DNA of 64,000 nucleotides. Origin: CAYRUP01 sp964489265. GTDB taxonomy: Bacteria; Pseudomonadota; Gammaproteobacteria; DSM-16500. Both the position numbers and the translations under genes were made by a program. Positions 8,294 to 17,693 of the stretch are shown in pieces. Numbering within the stretch: the stretch's first letter is position 1; each line of letters opens with the position of its first letter. Location: positions 1 through 64,000 of the forward strand of contig CAZAXX010000004.1 in NCBI GenBank assembly GCA_964489265.1. Reading direction: 5' to 3'. The notes beneath the pieces were generated by a model that searched no databases, was not told the origin of the DNA, and saw nothing but the letters and a program-made list of their open reading frames with translations.

Positions 8294-9586
8294 ATGGCTA
8301 CTTCACGCACGGGTGTTGTCTCTCCAACTGAGTTTCGATTATCTGAACTTAGCAAGGGGAATGCTGAGCTACGAAAGCAGATAAAGGAGTCACTAGAGAA
8401 GATAATTCTGATACAAGCAAAAGAAGCAGAGGCGGCACAATCAAAAGAACAAGGTGGAATAACTTATGATAAAACTTATAAAGAATTGGTAGAAGAAATT
8501 ACCCGGTTAAAACAAGAACCAGATGAAGCAAAACGTACTGAGAATGCAGGAAAGTTAGCTGCGCTGGAAGCAGAGCGGGTGAATCGAGCACCTGAACTTG
8601 CAACAGTAATATCGGGCATTCATGGTGAACTTTCGAATCTACAGAGAGCGCTTGATGCAAATCGAGAAAAGCTTCATGCAAATCTTCAAGAGATGAATCA
8701 ATTAGTTCTAGAGAATGAAGAGCAAATTCTAAATGAACAGAGACCATATAGCATTACTTTGGTGGCAGCAGATAAAATGCCTGCCGCATCATATAGCACG
8801 AAAGAAAATGCAGCTGAGGAAAATAAAAAATACTTAGAAGGTCTAGTAACTGCAATCCCACCTACCCCAAATGAGACAACAATAATATGCCAACAAGATA
8901 GACAGCAACAACAGCAAGAGTTTGTGACTGGACAAGGACCCAAAAGAACAGAAGATGTGGGTTTTGGTTATCTAAGTAAACCCTCTAAATTCTTTCTATT
9001 CTCTGAAATAAAACCTGCTGATCGTAGCGGGCCTGCCGAATGGGGCATAGTTGAAATGACTGTGGAACCTAGATCACGAGAAAGAAGGGATTTAGACACA
9101 GCACCCTTTCCAAAATATTGGAATAAAGATTCGTCAAAACAAATTCCTTCTTATAAAATAAATAGTACGCTTGGAAGTAATCAACAGTACCGATTTCTAT
9201 ATGATCTAGCAGAAACGTATAATCCAAACCTTCAAAGTCAACAAAGGCAAAATCACCCGGCGTATGTCGAGGCATTAGAGACAGAGATAAAAAACTCGAA
9301 TAGCTATCTTGCTCAACCCTACGAAAAACAAAAGCAACTGTCTCATGAAAGAAAATCAGAAATGTCGCCTCGTGAACACGTAGGAGGGCCAGGCAGGAAT
9401 CCTGAACTTGATCACAAGCAAGCTGGTATGGACCCACTTTCTCCTCGAAGTAGTCCCTCGCCTAGTGGACTTATACAGGATTCGTATAGTATAGCTCGAA
9501 ATAAGTCATTAAGAAAAGTAGTACCAGAGAATGATGACGGATCTCTGACACTGCCAGAAAAAAGAAGCCCGCGTGGTGGTCGTTAG
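8294..9586 (+). CDS. hypothetical coiled-coil protein, paralog A of a tandem pair
   Basis: A 430-residue protein of unknown family. The N-terminal 150 residues are strongly coiled-coil (LSKGNAELRKQIKESLEKI, then NREKLHANLQEMNQLVLE). A mixed domain of about residues 150-330 contains SKPSKFFLFSEIKP and EWGIVEM. A Pro/Ser-rich disordered tail contains HVGGPGRNP and ends KRSPRGGR. A poly-Gln tract lies near residue 205. There is no signal peptide or membrane segment. The next gene is a diverged copy with the same order of elements, and both genes share ATTGCAAAATC just before the start. A start with GGGGGGCAGT upstream is likely. Confidence 0.8.
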   Translation: MATSRTGVVSPTEFRLSELSKGNAELRKQIKESLEKIILIQAKEAEAAQSKEQGGITYDKTYKELVEEITRLKQEPDEAKRTENAGKLAALEAERVNRAPELATVISGIHGELSNLQRALDANREKLHANLQEMNQLVLENEEQILNEQRPYSITLVAADKMPAASYSTKENAAEENKKYLEGLVTAIPPTPNETTIICQQDRQQQQQEFVTGQGPKRTEDVGFGYLSKPSKFFLFSEIKPADRSGPAEWGIVEMTVEPRSRERRDLDTAPFPKYWNKDSSKQIPSYKINSTLGSNQQYRFLYDLAETYNPNLQSQQRQNHPAYVEALETEIKNSNSYLAQPYEKQKQLSHERKSEMSPREHVGGPGRNPELDHKQAGMDPLSPRSSPSPSGLIQDSYSIARNKSLRKVVPENDDGSLTLPEKRSPRGGR

Positions 9587-9651
9587 TGTCGTATTACATT
9601 TGTTAATGACTAAATTATTCAGGCGAATGTATTGCAAAATCAGAGGCAAAT

Positions 9652-10851
9652 ATGCGCGCTGATCATAAAGACAATGAAGCTTCAGCATCAGAAACTTCTG
9701 AAAACAAGGCAGTTGAAAATGAAACAGGACCTGAAGAAAAACCAATAGAACCCGAAGCTCCTAATGCTCCCTACGATGATTTCGCAATAGGCCCAGAAGA
9801 AGACGATGCTATCTTAGGGCCGGAAATTCCGACAATTCCCAAAGCAACAAGAACACAAGAGACGAAAGAAACACCCCATACGTTTACAGAATTAAAACGC
9901 CTTAAACAAGATAATGCTGACCTGCAAAAGCAAATAAAAGCAGAACGTGACCCGGAAGCACTGGCTGACTTACAGGAAAGACTTGTAAAAAACTTAGCAG
10001 AGATGAACAAAATAATTTTGGATGAAAAAACACGTATTCAAAATAGTAAATCTAACCGTAATTATGGCCTCGTTTTAATATCATTATCTACAAATGAAGC
10101 AATTGACCCAAGCGATTTAGAAGAGGCAAAAGCTAAAAACACCCCTATTCTATTTCGTAGACAAGATGAAGTTAAAAACTATAACTATTGGGTTGTAAAA
10201 TCGAATGACCGTAATATGGAAACTGTTGTTGGTAGCAGCTTATCTCGTCGCTCGGAGTTTGCTATGTATTCGGAAATTGAACCGGGTAAATGGGGCTTAA
10301 CTCCGTTTGATTTTGCACCCCAAAATGATAGTGACAAACTACAAAAGAGTTTAGATAAAAAGGGCTTACATGATTTGAATTTTCCGCCATGGAATAATCT
10401 TCGAGGGGCGAAAAAACCACTTCCAAATTTTGATATTAAACGACAACATGGAGAGGTATTTAATATCCTAGAAAGACATAATCCTTACCTTAAAGATAAA
10501 CCCAGTCCACAAGAAATCTGGATCCTGCAAGAGCTAGCTCAGCTAAAAATAATAGCCGACAATTCTAACAAGTTACTTCCTGCTGAAAAATTTAAAGTGC
10601 AAGAAACTGTTTCTGCAACAAGACAATCAGAAATACTCTCAGCAGAAACAGAATATGTGGGAGGCCCTCGTGGGGATCATTTTTCTGTAAATAATCCACC
10701 GAAGCTCGATCGAAGTGCTACTCTAAAATTGATAGTTGATCCAGTCGTAGATAAATTTAGAGACTTTCGTCGTGGCGCGTCGAGTAGAAACCTTTTATCT
10801 GAAAAAAGTCCGGCCGACAAAGAAAAGCCGAAAAAAAGTGGACCGCGTTGA
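9652..10851 (+). CDS. hypothetical coiled-coil protein, paralog B of a tandem pair
   Basis: A 399-residue protein that aligns by eye with the gene 65 bp upstream. Shared elements include the coiled coil (LKQDNADLQKQIKAERDPEA; KNLAEMNKIILDEKTRIQN), the core (RRSEFAMYSEIEPGKWGL against KPSKFFLFSEIKP...EWGI), the NPYL/NPNL site and the tail motif YVGGPRGD against HVGGPGRN. The N-terminus differs, with an acidic disordered segment (residues 1-75). The basic tail (EKPKKSGPR) parallels that of paralog A. The start is preceded by ATTGCAAAATCAGAGGCAAAT, like its paralog, so the duplication included the leader. The function is unknown; a pair of diverged effectors is possible. Confidence 0.8.
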   Translation: MRADHKDNEASASETSENKAVENETGPEEKPIEPEAPNAPYDDFAIGPEEDDAILGPEIPTIPKATRTQETKETPHTFTELKRLKQDNADLQKQIKAERDPEALADLQERLVKNLAEMNKIILDEKTRIQNSKSNRNYGLVLISLSTNEAIDPSDLEEAKAKNTPILFRRQDEVKNYNYWVVKSNDRNMETVVGSSLSRRSEFAMYSEIEPGKWGLTPFDFAPQNDSDKLQKSLDKKGLHDLNFPPWNNLRGAKKPLPNFDIKRQHGEVFNILERHNPYLKDKPSPQEIWILQELAQLKIIADNSNKLLPAEKFKVQETVSATRQSEILSAETEYVGGPRGDHFSVNNPPKLDRSATLKLIVDPVVDKFRDFRRGASSRNLLSEKSPADKEKPKKSGPR

Positions 10852-10858
10852 AAGCTTT

Positions 10859-11095
10859 GTCATCCTGAACAACCATTGTCATCCTGAACGAAGAAAAAAT
10901 GTCATTCCCGCGAAGGCGGGAATCTACTATGAATTTATTACAAGGTTAGTTTAATAATTTGGCATTATCATAAGGGATTCGTAGATTCCCGCCTTCGCGG
11001 GAATGACATTTTTTCGCGGGAATGACATTTTTTCGCGGCAATTACATTTTTTAGTCTAAAAAAATTATGTGGGAAGTCGTCAGGTTCAGGATGAC
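10859..11095. repeat. nested repeat cluster (palindrome arms around a dRS3-like inverted pair)
   Basis: The outer parts are arms of the 70-bp palindrome: GTCATCCTGAAC at 10859-10870, GTCATCCTGAACGAAG at 10878-10893, and the opposite arm GTTCAGGATGAC at 11084-11095. Inside lies an inverted pair with ATTCCC-N8-GGGAAT cores at 10904-10923 and 10985-11004, whose 27-bp ends match exactly (10901-10927 and 10981-11007). Then come about three direct copies of GAATGACATTTTTTCGCGG at 11001-11057. It fills the space between two convergent genes. Confidence 0.9.
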
Positions 11096-11103
11096 AACTC
11101 AGC

Positions 11104-12069
11104 TCAATGCGTTTTATTCCAAGCAGACCATGTCAGCGTTTTATCTTGTAAATAATCTTTCGCAAACAAATAAAATTTTCTGATAAATTCAGCTCGTTTT
11201 TCATAATATGGAATCAACTGTGGATGATCATCATGTTTCGTTTCCAGCACATTATAAAAAGGCGCGACAGATGCTTGGCGTTTGACAATATCATCCAACG
11301 AAACTTTGTCCGCATTATGCAACATGTCATACATTGCCATGAAAGTTGTCGTGCGTCCCTTACCACCTCGACAATGAACATGCAGCCATGTGTTCGGTTG
11401 CTGATTTTTCACGAGCGCAACAAAGCGATCAACATCTTCATCACGCGGTGCCATATGATCTGTCACCATCAAACGAAAATATTGAAAATCAGCGGCCGTT
11501 GCTATCATACTTTCATCAACTATTTCTTTGACTAAATAATTTTTTCCCGGATAAAAATGCCCACTCTTAAATTGCGTTGGCTGCAAAACATTTTCTACTT
11601 TTTCGCGTGTGCTAAACGAAGCAAGCCACTTTTGTTCATCCTGAATTGCAACATCGCGTGTTTTATTATAATTAATCCAATCATTTTCACTCGCCAACGT
11701 AATGGCATTTTTATTTAAATAACCATGTGATTCCTGACGTAAATCAACATCGATAATTTTTTTAACTTTATTCTCTGTTGTTTGTTGAATGTTTTTTACA
11801 ATATTTGCAAAACCAGCCGCGCTGGGTGCTGCACTGCCCGAGATCCAGAGTGTATCCAGCCCGGTGATGTTGCCTAGATTTTTTTGTGTCGCAGCAAGAA
11901 TTGCTTTACTGTCCCGCCAATTTTTTACGTCAGGCGAATTAAGCACTGTATCTTGCACAATGCAGGGACGTTCTTGCGTACCATTACATTCATTTGGTTC
12001 AGGCACAGCGAAGGCTGTATTTGTGAGAAAACAGGAAAGACTCATGAAACAAAGCCATGATTGTTTCAT
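11104..12069 (-). CDS. secreted phytase-like cysteine phosphatase (PTP-like inositol phosphatase)
   Basis: A 321-residue protein with a signal peptide (residues 1-21, ending NTAFA). The PTP loop HVHCRGGKGRT gives the CX5R catalytic signature with Cys233 and Arg239, and the likely general acid is Asp204 in MVTDHMAPRD. The Gly-Gly-Lys-Gly loop and the TDH motif are typical of PTP-like phytases (myo-inositol hexakisphosphatases). Legionella LppA is a translocated member of this family. It should hydrolyse phosphomonoesters, most likely inositol phosphates, in the periplasm or outside the cell. The gene is monocistronic and convergent with the unknown paralog pair. Confidence 0.85.
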   Translation of the reverse strand: MKQSWLCFMSLSCFLTNTAFAVPEPNECNGTQERPCIVQDTVLNSPDVKNWRDSKAILAATQKNLGNITGLDTLWISGSAAPSAAGFANIVKNIQQTTENKVKKIIDVDLRQESHGYLNKNAITLASENDWINYNKTRDVAIQDEQKWLASFSTREKVENVLQPTQFKSGHFYPGKNYLVKEIVDESMIATAADFQYFRLMVTDHMAPRDEDVDRFVALVKNQQPNTWLHVHCRGGKGRTTTFMAMYDMLHNADKVSLDDIVKRQASVAPFYNVLETKHDDHPQLIPYYEKRAEFIRKFYLFAKDYLQDKTLTWSAWNKTH

Positions 12070-12176
12070 AGCGCGTACTCCATGAATATAACTACATCAT
12101 AGCATAGATTTTTTGGGAGGTTTTTAAAGGCTGTTGATAACAAACATGGACACGGTTACCGTGCCCATTTATTTGT

Positions 12177-12563
12177 TTAGATATTGGTTCTTTCTGCGGA
12201 AAACTGTGAGGTTCTTGGCTTAAATACCCCATTTCTGAAACGCATGGTATGGTCACCGTTTTGGATTAACCCTACCCCATAGATAATACACTCTGAAATT
12301 TCATGCTTATTTGCATCGGCATACATCACTAAAACTTCATTGCCAGTGATTGTAACTGCTCGACCAAAAGCAATTTTTACGTTACCTTTTAGCAAACTTT
12401 CTTGACCATTATGTCTCGATTGCATGGAATCAGCAGACATCACAGTGGCAACATTATTAGGTTTTACAGCTTGATCATCCATATTGGGATCAGCGATTGC
12501 TATACTACTGGACGCGGCAAATGCAAACAACCCAAGAACCAGTTTGAAACAGTTAACTTTCAT
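12177..12563 (-). CDS. periplasmic OstA/LptA-like protein
   Basis: A 128-residue protein with a signal peptide (cleavage probably after SSIAIA). The mature part has the OstA/LptA beta-jellyroll pattern: VMSADSMQ, LLKGNVKIAFG, VTITGNEVLVMYADANKHEI and TMRFRNGVFKPRTSQF. LptA carries lipopolysaccharide across the periplasm. However, no lptB or lptC lies beside this gene and it is shorter than typical LptA, so it may be a paralog rather than the main LptA. It is divergent from the photolyase gene. Confidence 0.5.
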   Translation of the reverse strand: MKVNCFKLVLGLFAFAASSSIAIADPNMDDQAVKPNNVATVMSADSMQSRHNGQESLLKGNVKIAFGRAVTITGNEVLVMYADANKHEISECIIYGVGLIQNGDHTMRFRNGVFKPRTSQFSAERTNI

Positions 12564-12677
12564 GTGAACTTACCCCTTCCATAATGAATAGACTCTTTTA
12601 ATACCATTTTTTTGAATCTTTTTCCACTCCTCAACAAATGTGGCAAAATGAGCTGTTAAAGAAGTAAAGGATGATAT

Positions 12678-14105
12678 ATGCATAAGTTAGTATGGTTTAG
12701 AAACGATTTTAGATTGCATGATAATCCCGCTCTTTATCATGCAAGCAAGGATCCACATTCTTCGGTGATAGGTATTTACATAATTGATCCAGCCCTGTGG
12801 AAAAAGCATGATGTAGCAGATTGTCGTATTCATTTCATTTTAAGAGGCTTAACGAAACTAAGCCAAGATCTTGCTGAAATTAATATTCCTTTGCTTGTGC
12901 ACACTGTCAAACATTCCATTACTGAAGAACTTTTTCAAATTTGCAATCAGCATTCTGTTCATTCTGTTTACTTTAATCGTCAATACGAATTTGATGAAGC
13001 AACGCGCGATAATTCTGTCGTTCGATATTTGGAAAAAAATAAAATTTCTTGTCATGCTTATGATGATCAAACAATTTTACAACCTGGAAAAGTATTAACA
13101 CAACAAGGTAATTTTTTTAAAAATTTTACTGCATTCAAAAAATCTTGGCAGACTTTATTTTTAAACAGCAATATTAAAATATTACCTAAACCAAAATTAT
13201 TAAAACCTACTGCTATTTCCGCATCAAAAGTTCCAGATAGCATAACAGATTTTAGTAATACAAAAGTTAACCCAGCTTTATGGCCTGCCGGTGAAAAAAT
13301 CGCGCAAAAAAAACTTCGTGATTTCATCGAAAATAAAATTTCAGATTACGAACAAACTCGTGATTTTCCTTTCTTAGATCAAACCAGCAAGTTATCGCCT
13401 TATCTTGCAACTGGCATGCTTTCAGCCCGCGATTGCTTTCTTTCCGCTCTTTATTTTAATCACAATGAATTGGATAGCGGCAATCAAGGCGTAATCACGT
13501 GGATGTCTGAGTTAATTTGGCGTGATTTTTACAAACATATTTTAGTTGCAACACCGCGTGTATCTAAAAATATGCCCTATCAATTAGCTACAGAAAAAAT
13601 AGCTTGGAAATTTAACAACGAACAATTGCTGGCATGGCAAACGGGCCAAACGGGTTTTCCAATTATCGATGCGGCTATGCGACAACTCAACATAACGGGC
13701 TGGATGCATAATCGATTAAGAATGGTGGTTGCTATGTATTTTACGAAAAATTTATTTTTCGATTGGCGTTTGGGTGAAAAGTATTTTATGCAAAATTTAA
13801 TTGACGGTGATCTTGCTGCCAACAATGGTGGCTGGCAATGGTGCGCATCAACGGGTACAGATGCGGCACCTTATTTTCGTGTGTTTAATCCGATTAGACA
13901 AAGTGAGCGATTCGATCCAGAGGGAAATTTCATCCGCCTTTACTGTCCGGAATTGGCGAAGCTAGATAATCATAGCATTCATGATCCGCATGGACGATTC
14001 TCAATGCAAGCGAATGATTATCCAAAACCAACTGTGGATTTGAAACTTAGTCGCGAGTATGCAATAGCGAAATTTAAGGAAAATCAGAGTGACTTGTCAT
14101 CCTGA
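12678..14105 (+). CDS. phrB: deoxyribodipyrimidine photolyase (class I CPD photolyase)
   Basis: A 475-residue photolyase of normal length. The N-terminal antenna domain begins VWFRNDFRLHDNPAL. The FAD domain carries WMSELIWRDFYKHIL, TGFPIIDAAMRQL, GWMHNRLRMVVAMY and NNGGWQWCASTGTDAAPYFR, including the Trp residues used for electron transfer to flavin. It repairs UV-induced cyclobutane dimers using light. The stop codon is unusual: the final residues and TGA (14103-14105) lie inside a partial copy of the palindromic repeat. AAGTAAAGGATGAT precedes the ATG. Confidence 0.96.
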   Translation: MHKLVWFRNDFRLHDNPALYHASKDPHSSVIGIYIIDPALWKKHDVADCRIHFILRGLTKLSQDLAEINIPLLVHTVKHSITEELFQICNQHSVHSVYFNRQYEFDEATRDNSVVRYLEKNKISCHAYDDQTILQPGKVLTQQGNFFKNFTAFKKSWQTLFLNSNIKILPKPKLLKPTAISASKVPDSITDFSNTKVNPALWPAGEKIAQKKLRDFIENKISDYEQTRDFPFLDQTSKLSPYLATGMLSARDCFLSALYFNHNELDSGNQGVITWMSELIWRDFYKHILVATPRVSKNMPYQLATEKIAWKFNNEQLLAWQTGQTGFPIIDAAMRQLNITGWMHNRLRMVVAMYFTKNLFFDWRLGEKYFMQNLIDGDLAANNGGWQWCASTGTDAAPYFRVFNPIRQSERFDPEGNFIRLYCPELAKLDNHSIHDPHGRFSMQANDYPKPTVDLKLSREYAIAKFKENQSDLSS

Positions 14106-14111
14106 ACAAGG
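14095..14111. repeat. single arm of the palindromic repeat at the phrB stop
   Basis: TGTCATCCTGAACAAGG matches one end of the 70-bp palindrome. Its TGA is the phrB stop codon. No opposite arm is visible before the convergent carbonic anhydrase stop at 14114. Confidence 0.8.
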
Positions 14112-14113
14112 CC

Positions 14114-14710
14114 CTAAAGCGGTAAATATTCATTTTTATCATGCGTAAAAATCTGGCCTTTTTGAATATCAAAAAACCAGCGATGAATAATCAGTTCTTC
14201 AGCATCGACGCGGTTTTTTATCCAGGGAAACGTTAGGCAATTTTGATAAGACTGATTGAGCGCGGATCTTGCGTAATCATCTGGATTGGTATGCTGATGA
14301 CATTCCTGTTTCTTAATAACCGACACCCAGTTTGTTATAAAATCATCTTGTTCATTATCACCTTTCAACAAAGCTTGAATTCCGCCGCACTGACTATGAC
14401 CTAATAAAATAAGATGCTTTACTTTTAAAAAACAAATTCCAAATTCTAACGCGGCACTGGTACCATGATGCGCTTCATCTTTTTCATAGGGTGGGACAAT
14501 ATTTGCGACATTACGGACGACAAACAAATCACCTGGATCACATTGCAAAATGAGTGCTGGATCAACCCTGGAATCGCAACAAGCAACCACCATAATTTGT
14601 GGCTGTTGGCCATAATGGGAAAGATATTGCATCACGGATTTATCACCATGTGCGTATTTATCTCTGAAGGATTGATAACCCTGCAGGATTTTAAAAAAAT
14701 CATCTCTCAT
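14114..14710 (-). CDS. beta-class carbonic anhydrase
   Basis: A 198-residue enzyme with all beta-class zinc ligands: Cys44 and Asp46 in ACCDSRVDP, then His105 and Cys108 in LLGHSQCGG. The segment VVRNVANIVPPYE is also typical. It interconverts CO2 and bicarbonate in the cytoplasm. It is convergent with phrB, with only 8 bp between the stop codons, and divergent from a Na+/H+ antiporter gene. The start is preceded by AAAGGAGAAAAA. Confidence 0.95.
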   Translation of the reverse strand: MRDDFFKILQGYQSFRDKYAHGDKSVMQYLSHYGQQPQIMVVACCDSRVDPALILQCDPGDLFVVRNVANIVPPYEKDEAHHGTSAALEFGICFLKVKHLILLGHSQCGGIQALLKGDNEQDDFITNWVSVIKKQECHQHTNPDDYARSALNQSYQNCLTFPWIKNRVDAEELIIHRWFFDIQKGQIFTHDKNEYLPL

Positions 14711-14838
14711 TTTTTCTCCTTTATAATCAATAGATTATAAAATTTTTGGGATTGTCACGCCCAGTAAAAAGCACTGCTCGCAATGACACCGCAGCTGCTA
14801 TAGTATATAAAAATTTTTCTAATTCAAAAGGAATTGCA

Positions 14839-16428
14839 ATGAATTTTATTGAAGCCGCCATTTTTATCTTATTTTTTGCAGTTATTTCAGTACCCTTTGC
14901 CAATCGCTTCCGGTTACCCCTCGAAGTCTTTTTAGTCATTGGCAGTTGTCTCATCAGTCTTGCGCCCTGGATACCGAGTGTCGAAGTCGATCCCACCATT
15001 GTCTTCTACCTTATTTTACCGCCTATTTTATTTCATGCGGCGTATTTTATCTCATGGCGTGATTTTAAATTGAATATACGCGTTATTAGTTTATTAGCGT
15101 TTGGTCTCGTGATCTTTACGATGTGTATCGTTGCTCTCGTGGCAAAATATATTTTACCGCAACTTTCTCTCGCTGAATGTTTCATTCTAGGCGCCATCAT
15201 TTCTCCCACGGATGCCGCTTCTGCTACTGCGATTATTAAAAAATTGCGCGCCCCCCAGCGTTTAGTAACCATCTTGGAAGGCGAAAGCCTTGTTAATGAT
15301 TCAACTGCATTGATACTGTTTCGTTTTTCATTAATTACGTTTCTTTCCGGCTCATTTTCCATCCCTATTGCCATCACACAATTTTTTACGGGCACTTTAA
15401 GTGGCATTGCGATTGGATTAATTATTGGAATAGTGGCTGTTCGCCTGTTACAAAAAATAAATTCAGTTTCTGCAGATACGACATTTACTTTTATCGTTCC
15501 ATTAATCACATATCTTGCCGCAGAAAACATGCATGCGTCTGGCGTCATCGCGACGGTCGTGTGCGGGATTTATTTTGGAGTCAAATTTCCTGAAGTCATT
15601 TCATCTAAAACACGCATTTATGCCAAAGTAAGTTGGAATACCCTCATATTTATTATTAATTGTTTTGCATTTACTTTGATAGGACTTGAGTTACCACTGA
15701 TCTTAAAAGATCTTACTTCAAGTGAACTTAACGAACTGATACTTTATGGGATCATTATCAGTTTAGTTGTCATCTTTGCACGGATAATCTGGGTTTTCAT
15801 TTTAGCCTATCTTTCCCGGGCTCTTTTTCCCTCGATTGCGCGTAAAGACCCAATGCCACCATGGCAAGCAATGCTTACCTTAGGCTGGTGCGGGATGAGA
15901 GGAATTGTCTCCCTGGCCGCTGCGCTATCCCTCCCCTTATTTATCGCGCCAAACACCGCATTTGCTCATCGCAGTTTGATTGTTTTTCTGACCTACTGCG
16001 TCATTGTAGTATCAATCACTATCCCATCGTTTACTCTTCCGGTACTATTGCGGTTGTTTAAATTCATTGATTTTGACAATAAAGTGCAGCAAGAAGCATT
16101 AGCTCGTGTTCGATCCCTGGAGGGAATCACCCGCGAATTGCAGGATCTTGCAAAAAAAGAAAAAATTCCTGACACATTATTTCATGAATTTCGCAATCAA
16201 ATTGATCGTCGCATTAAAGTCATTAAAACTCAATTGAGTGAGACACCGTACTCAACTTTAAATAACGAATATCAATATGTAAAAAAACTGGCGCTTGCTG
16301 CGATTGAGAGTGAAAGATCAACTTTATTAAAATTACGAAAAACAGGCGAAATACACGAAGAAGTTTTTAATATGCTGCTGGATGAGCTTGATATTGAAGA
16401 ATTACGCGCTAAAACATTACGGTTATGA
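14839..16428 (+). CDS. CPA1-family Na+/H+ antiporter (NhaP type)
   Basis: A 529-residue protein with about 12 membrane helices followed by a cytoplasmic tail of about 110 charged residues. The transport core has ISPTDAASATAIIKK and EGESLVNDSTALILFRF with the paired Asn-Asp of CPA1 exchangers, and GWCGMRGIVSLAAALSLP later. It should exchange Na+ (or K+) for protons at the inner membrane. I place the start at 14839, after AAAAGGAATTGCA; an upstream in-frame ATG at 14746 would add 31 residues with no ribosome site. The last codon overlaps the next gene's ATG (ATGA). Confidence 0.9.
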   Translation: MNFIEAAIFILFFAVISVPFANRFRLPLEVFLVIGSCLISLAPWIPSVEVDPTIVFYLILPPILFHAAYFISWRDFKLNIRVISLLAFGLVIFTMCIVALVAKYILPQLSLAECFILGAIISPTDAASATAIIKKLRAPQRLVTILEGESLVNDSTALILFRFSLITFLSGSFSIPIAITQFFTGTLSGIAIGLIIGIVAVRLLQKINSVSADTTFTFIVPLITYLAAENMHASGVIATVVCGIYFGVKFPEVISSKTRIYAKVSWNTLIFIINCFAFTLIGLELPLILKDLTSSELNELILYGIIISLVVIFARIIWVFILAYLSRALFPSIARKDPMPPWQAMLTLGWCGMRGIVSLAAALSLPLFIAPNTAFAHRSLIVFLTYCVIVVSITIPSFTLPVLLRLFKFIDFDNKVQQEALARVRSLEGITRELQDLAKKEKIPDTLFHEFRNQIDRRIKVIKTQLSETPYSTLNNEYQYVKKLALAAIESERSTLLKLRKTGEIHEEVFNMLLDELDIEELRAKTLRL

Positions 16429-17693
16429 CGATGACAGAAAACATAGAAAAAAGAATAAAAAAACATATTTATGGCAAACCTCAAAAAGCCATCATTACTT
16501 TTCCAGCTGGTTTTGGTGAAACAGCACTGAATGAAGTTAAATTTATCCTGGAAAATCTTTGGTTTCCGCAAAAATATGTGAGCGAATGTGCGTTATTAAA
16601 AAATGAAATTCATCTTGAGAATATTCATGTTTTTGCTTTAACTGAATTATTGATGCGAAGTCGGTGTATTTCGGATATTCGATTAATTATTTTTGAAGGT
16701 AAAACTGTTGGGAAATCAGGGTTCGAAAAAAAATGTAGTGCGATTAATTGGGAATTTTATCTCAATAAATCTCTTTCGTTAAAAATCAAAGTTGATTCCG
16801 TTGCAAGTCGAGCATTTCATGAAACAGCTTTGAAACTCATGCTGACGAATATTATTCAAGATTATGTTAGCGCAGTAGTGAGCGGTGAAAACACGCAGGA
16901 AACGACTTGCATCTATGCTGATCTTTATAAGGATCGCTTAACACTGAGTATTTCACTTGCTGGTGATCCCTTGTATAAAAGAGGCTATCGAGGAACATTG
17001 AGTCAAAGCGCCCCGCTACGGGAAGATGCAGCAGCCTGTTGTATTCAAAAATCCCTACAATTTGCGAAGGTTACACCTGATATCGTCTTGATTCCATTTT
17101 CAGGTACAGGAACGTTTGCATTTGAATATATTCTTTCAGAGCCCCAACTTTCACCTGTCTTGTTAGGCAGAGAATATGCATTACAAAAATTAACTTTTTT
17201 TAACAAAGAGAATTTTAATTATTTAGTAAAAAAAGCAAAAGAAGCGTGTTTATTATTTAAAAAACCAATTGATATTTATTGTATTGATAATGCAAAAGCA
17301 GCGAATACGGCATTAACTGAAAATAGTCAGAAATTTAATTCAGCAATGCAAAGTGAAATACACATTCATCAATCCAGTGATGATTTTTTCGAAATGGACA
17401 TGAGAAACATCGAATTAAGCGGCACTGTATTTATTCCTTTGAATCCGCCGTATGGTATTCGTTTAAATAAAAATACTGATACCGTTTTGTTATACAAAAA
17501 AATCGCGGTAAAAATTAATGAATTTTCTAAAAGTATAAACAGAACGATAGTCGGTTTTATTTTATGTCCCAATGAAGAAACCTGGTCTGCTTTTTGTAAG
17601 CAGTTGTTATATTCAAAAATGGAAACTTATCATTTTACGCAAGGTGGAATCGATATTCGGGTGTGTCAATTTGTAATTAAAGTGTCATCCTGA
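16425..17693 (+). CDS. THUMP/RlmL-like RNA methyltransferase
   Basis: A 422-residue class I SAM-dependent methyltransferase of the UPF0020/RlmL N-terminal type. The THUMP region covers about residues 50-170. The signature GDPLYKRGYRG...APLREDAAA is followed by the SAM motif (IPFSGTGTFAFE, with Ile where Asp or Glu is usual). The catalytic NPPYG lies near residue 342. It probably methylates guanine N2 in rRNA. The ATG overlaps the antiporter stop, suggesting translational coupling; an ATG two codons later is also possible. Its stop codon TGA (17691-17693) lies inside a palindromic repeat. Confidence 0.8.
   Translation: MTMTENIEKRIKKHIYGKPQKAIITFPAGFGETALNEVKFILENLWFPQKYVSECALLKNEIHLENIHVFALTELLMRSRCISDIRLIIFEGKTVGKSGFEKKCSAINWEFYLNKSLSLKIKVDSVASRAFHETALKLMLTNIIQDYVSAVVSGENTQETTCIYADLYKDRLTLSISLAGDPLYKRGYRGTLSQSAPLREDAAACCIQKSLQFAKVTPDIVLIPFSGTGTFAFEYILSEPQLSPVLLGREYALQKLTFFNKENFNYLVKKAKEACLLFKKPIDIYCIDNAKAANTALTENSQKFNSAMQSEIHIHQSSDDFFEMDMRNIELSGTVFIPLNPPYGIRLNKNTDTVLLYKKIAVKINEFSKSINRTIVGFILCPNEETWSAFCKQLLYSKMETYHFTQGGIDIRVCQFVIKVSS

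Noticed and set aside
9069..9437. Minus-strand open frame of 122 codons inside paralog A
   Set aside because: Opposite to a gene with a conserved paralog next door; no ribosome site.
15033..15548. Minus-strand open frame of 171 codons inside the antiporter gene
   Set aside because: Shadow of a membrane-protein gene with clear family motifs on the plus strand.
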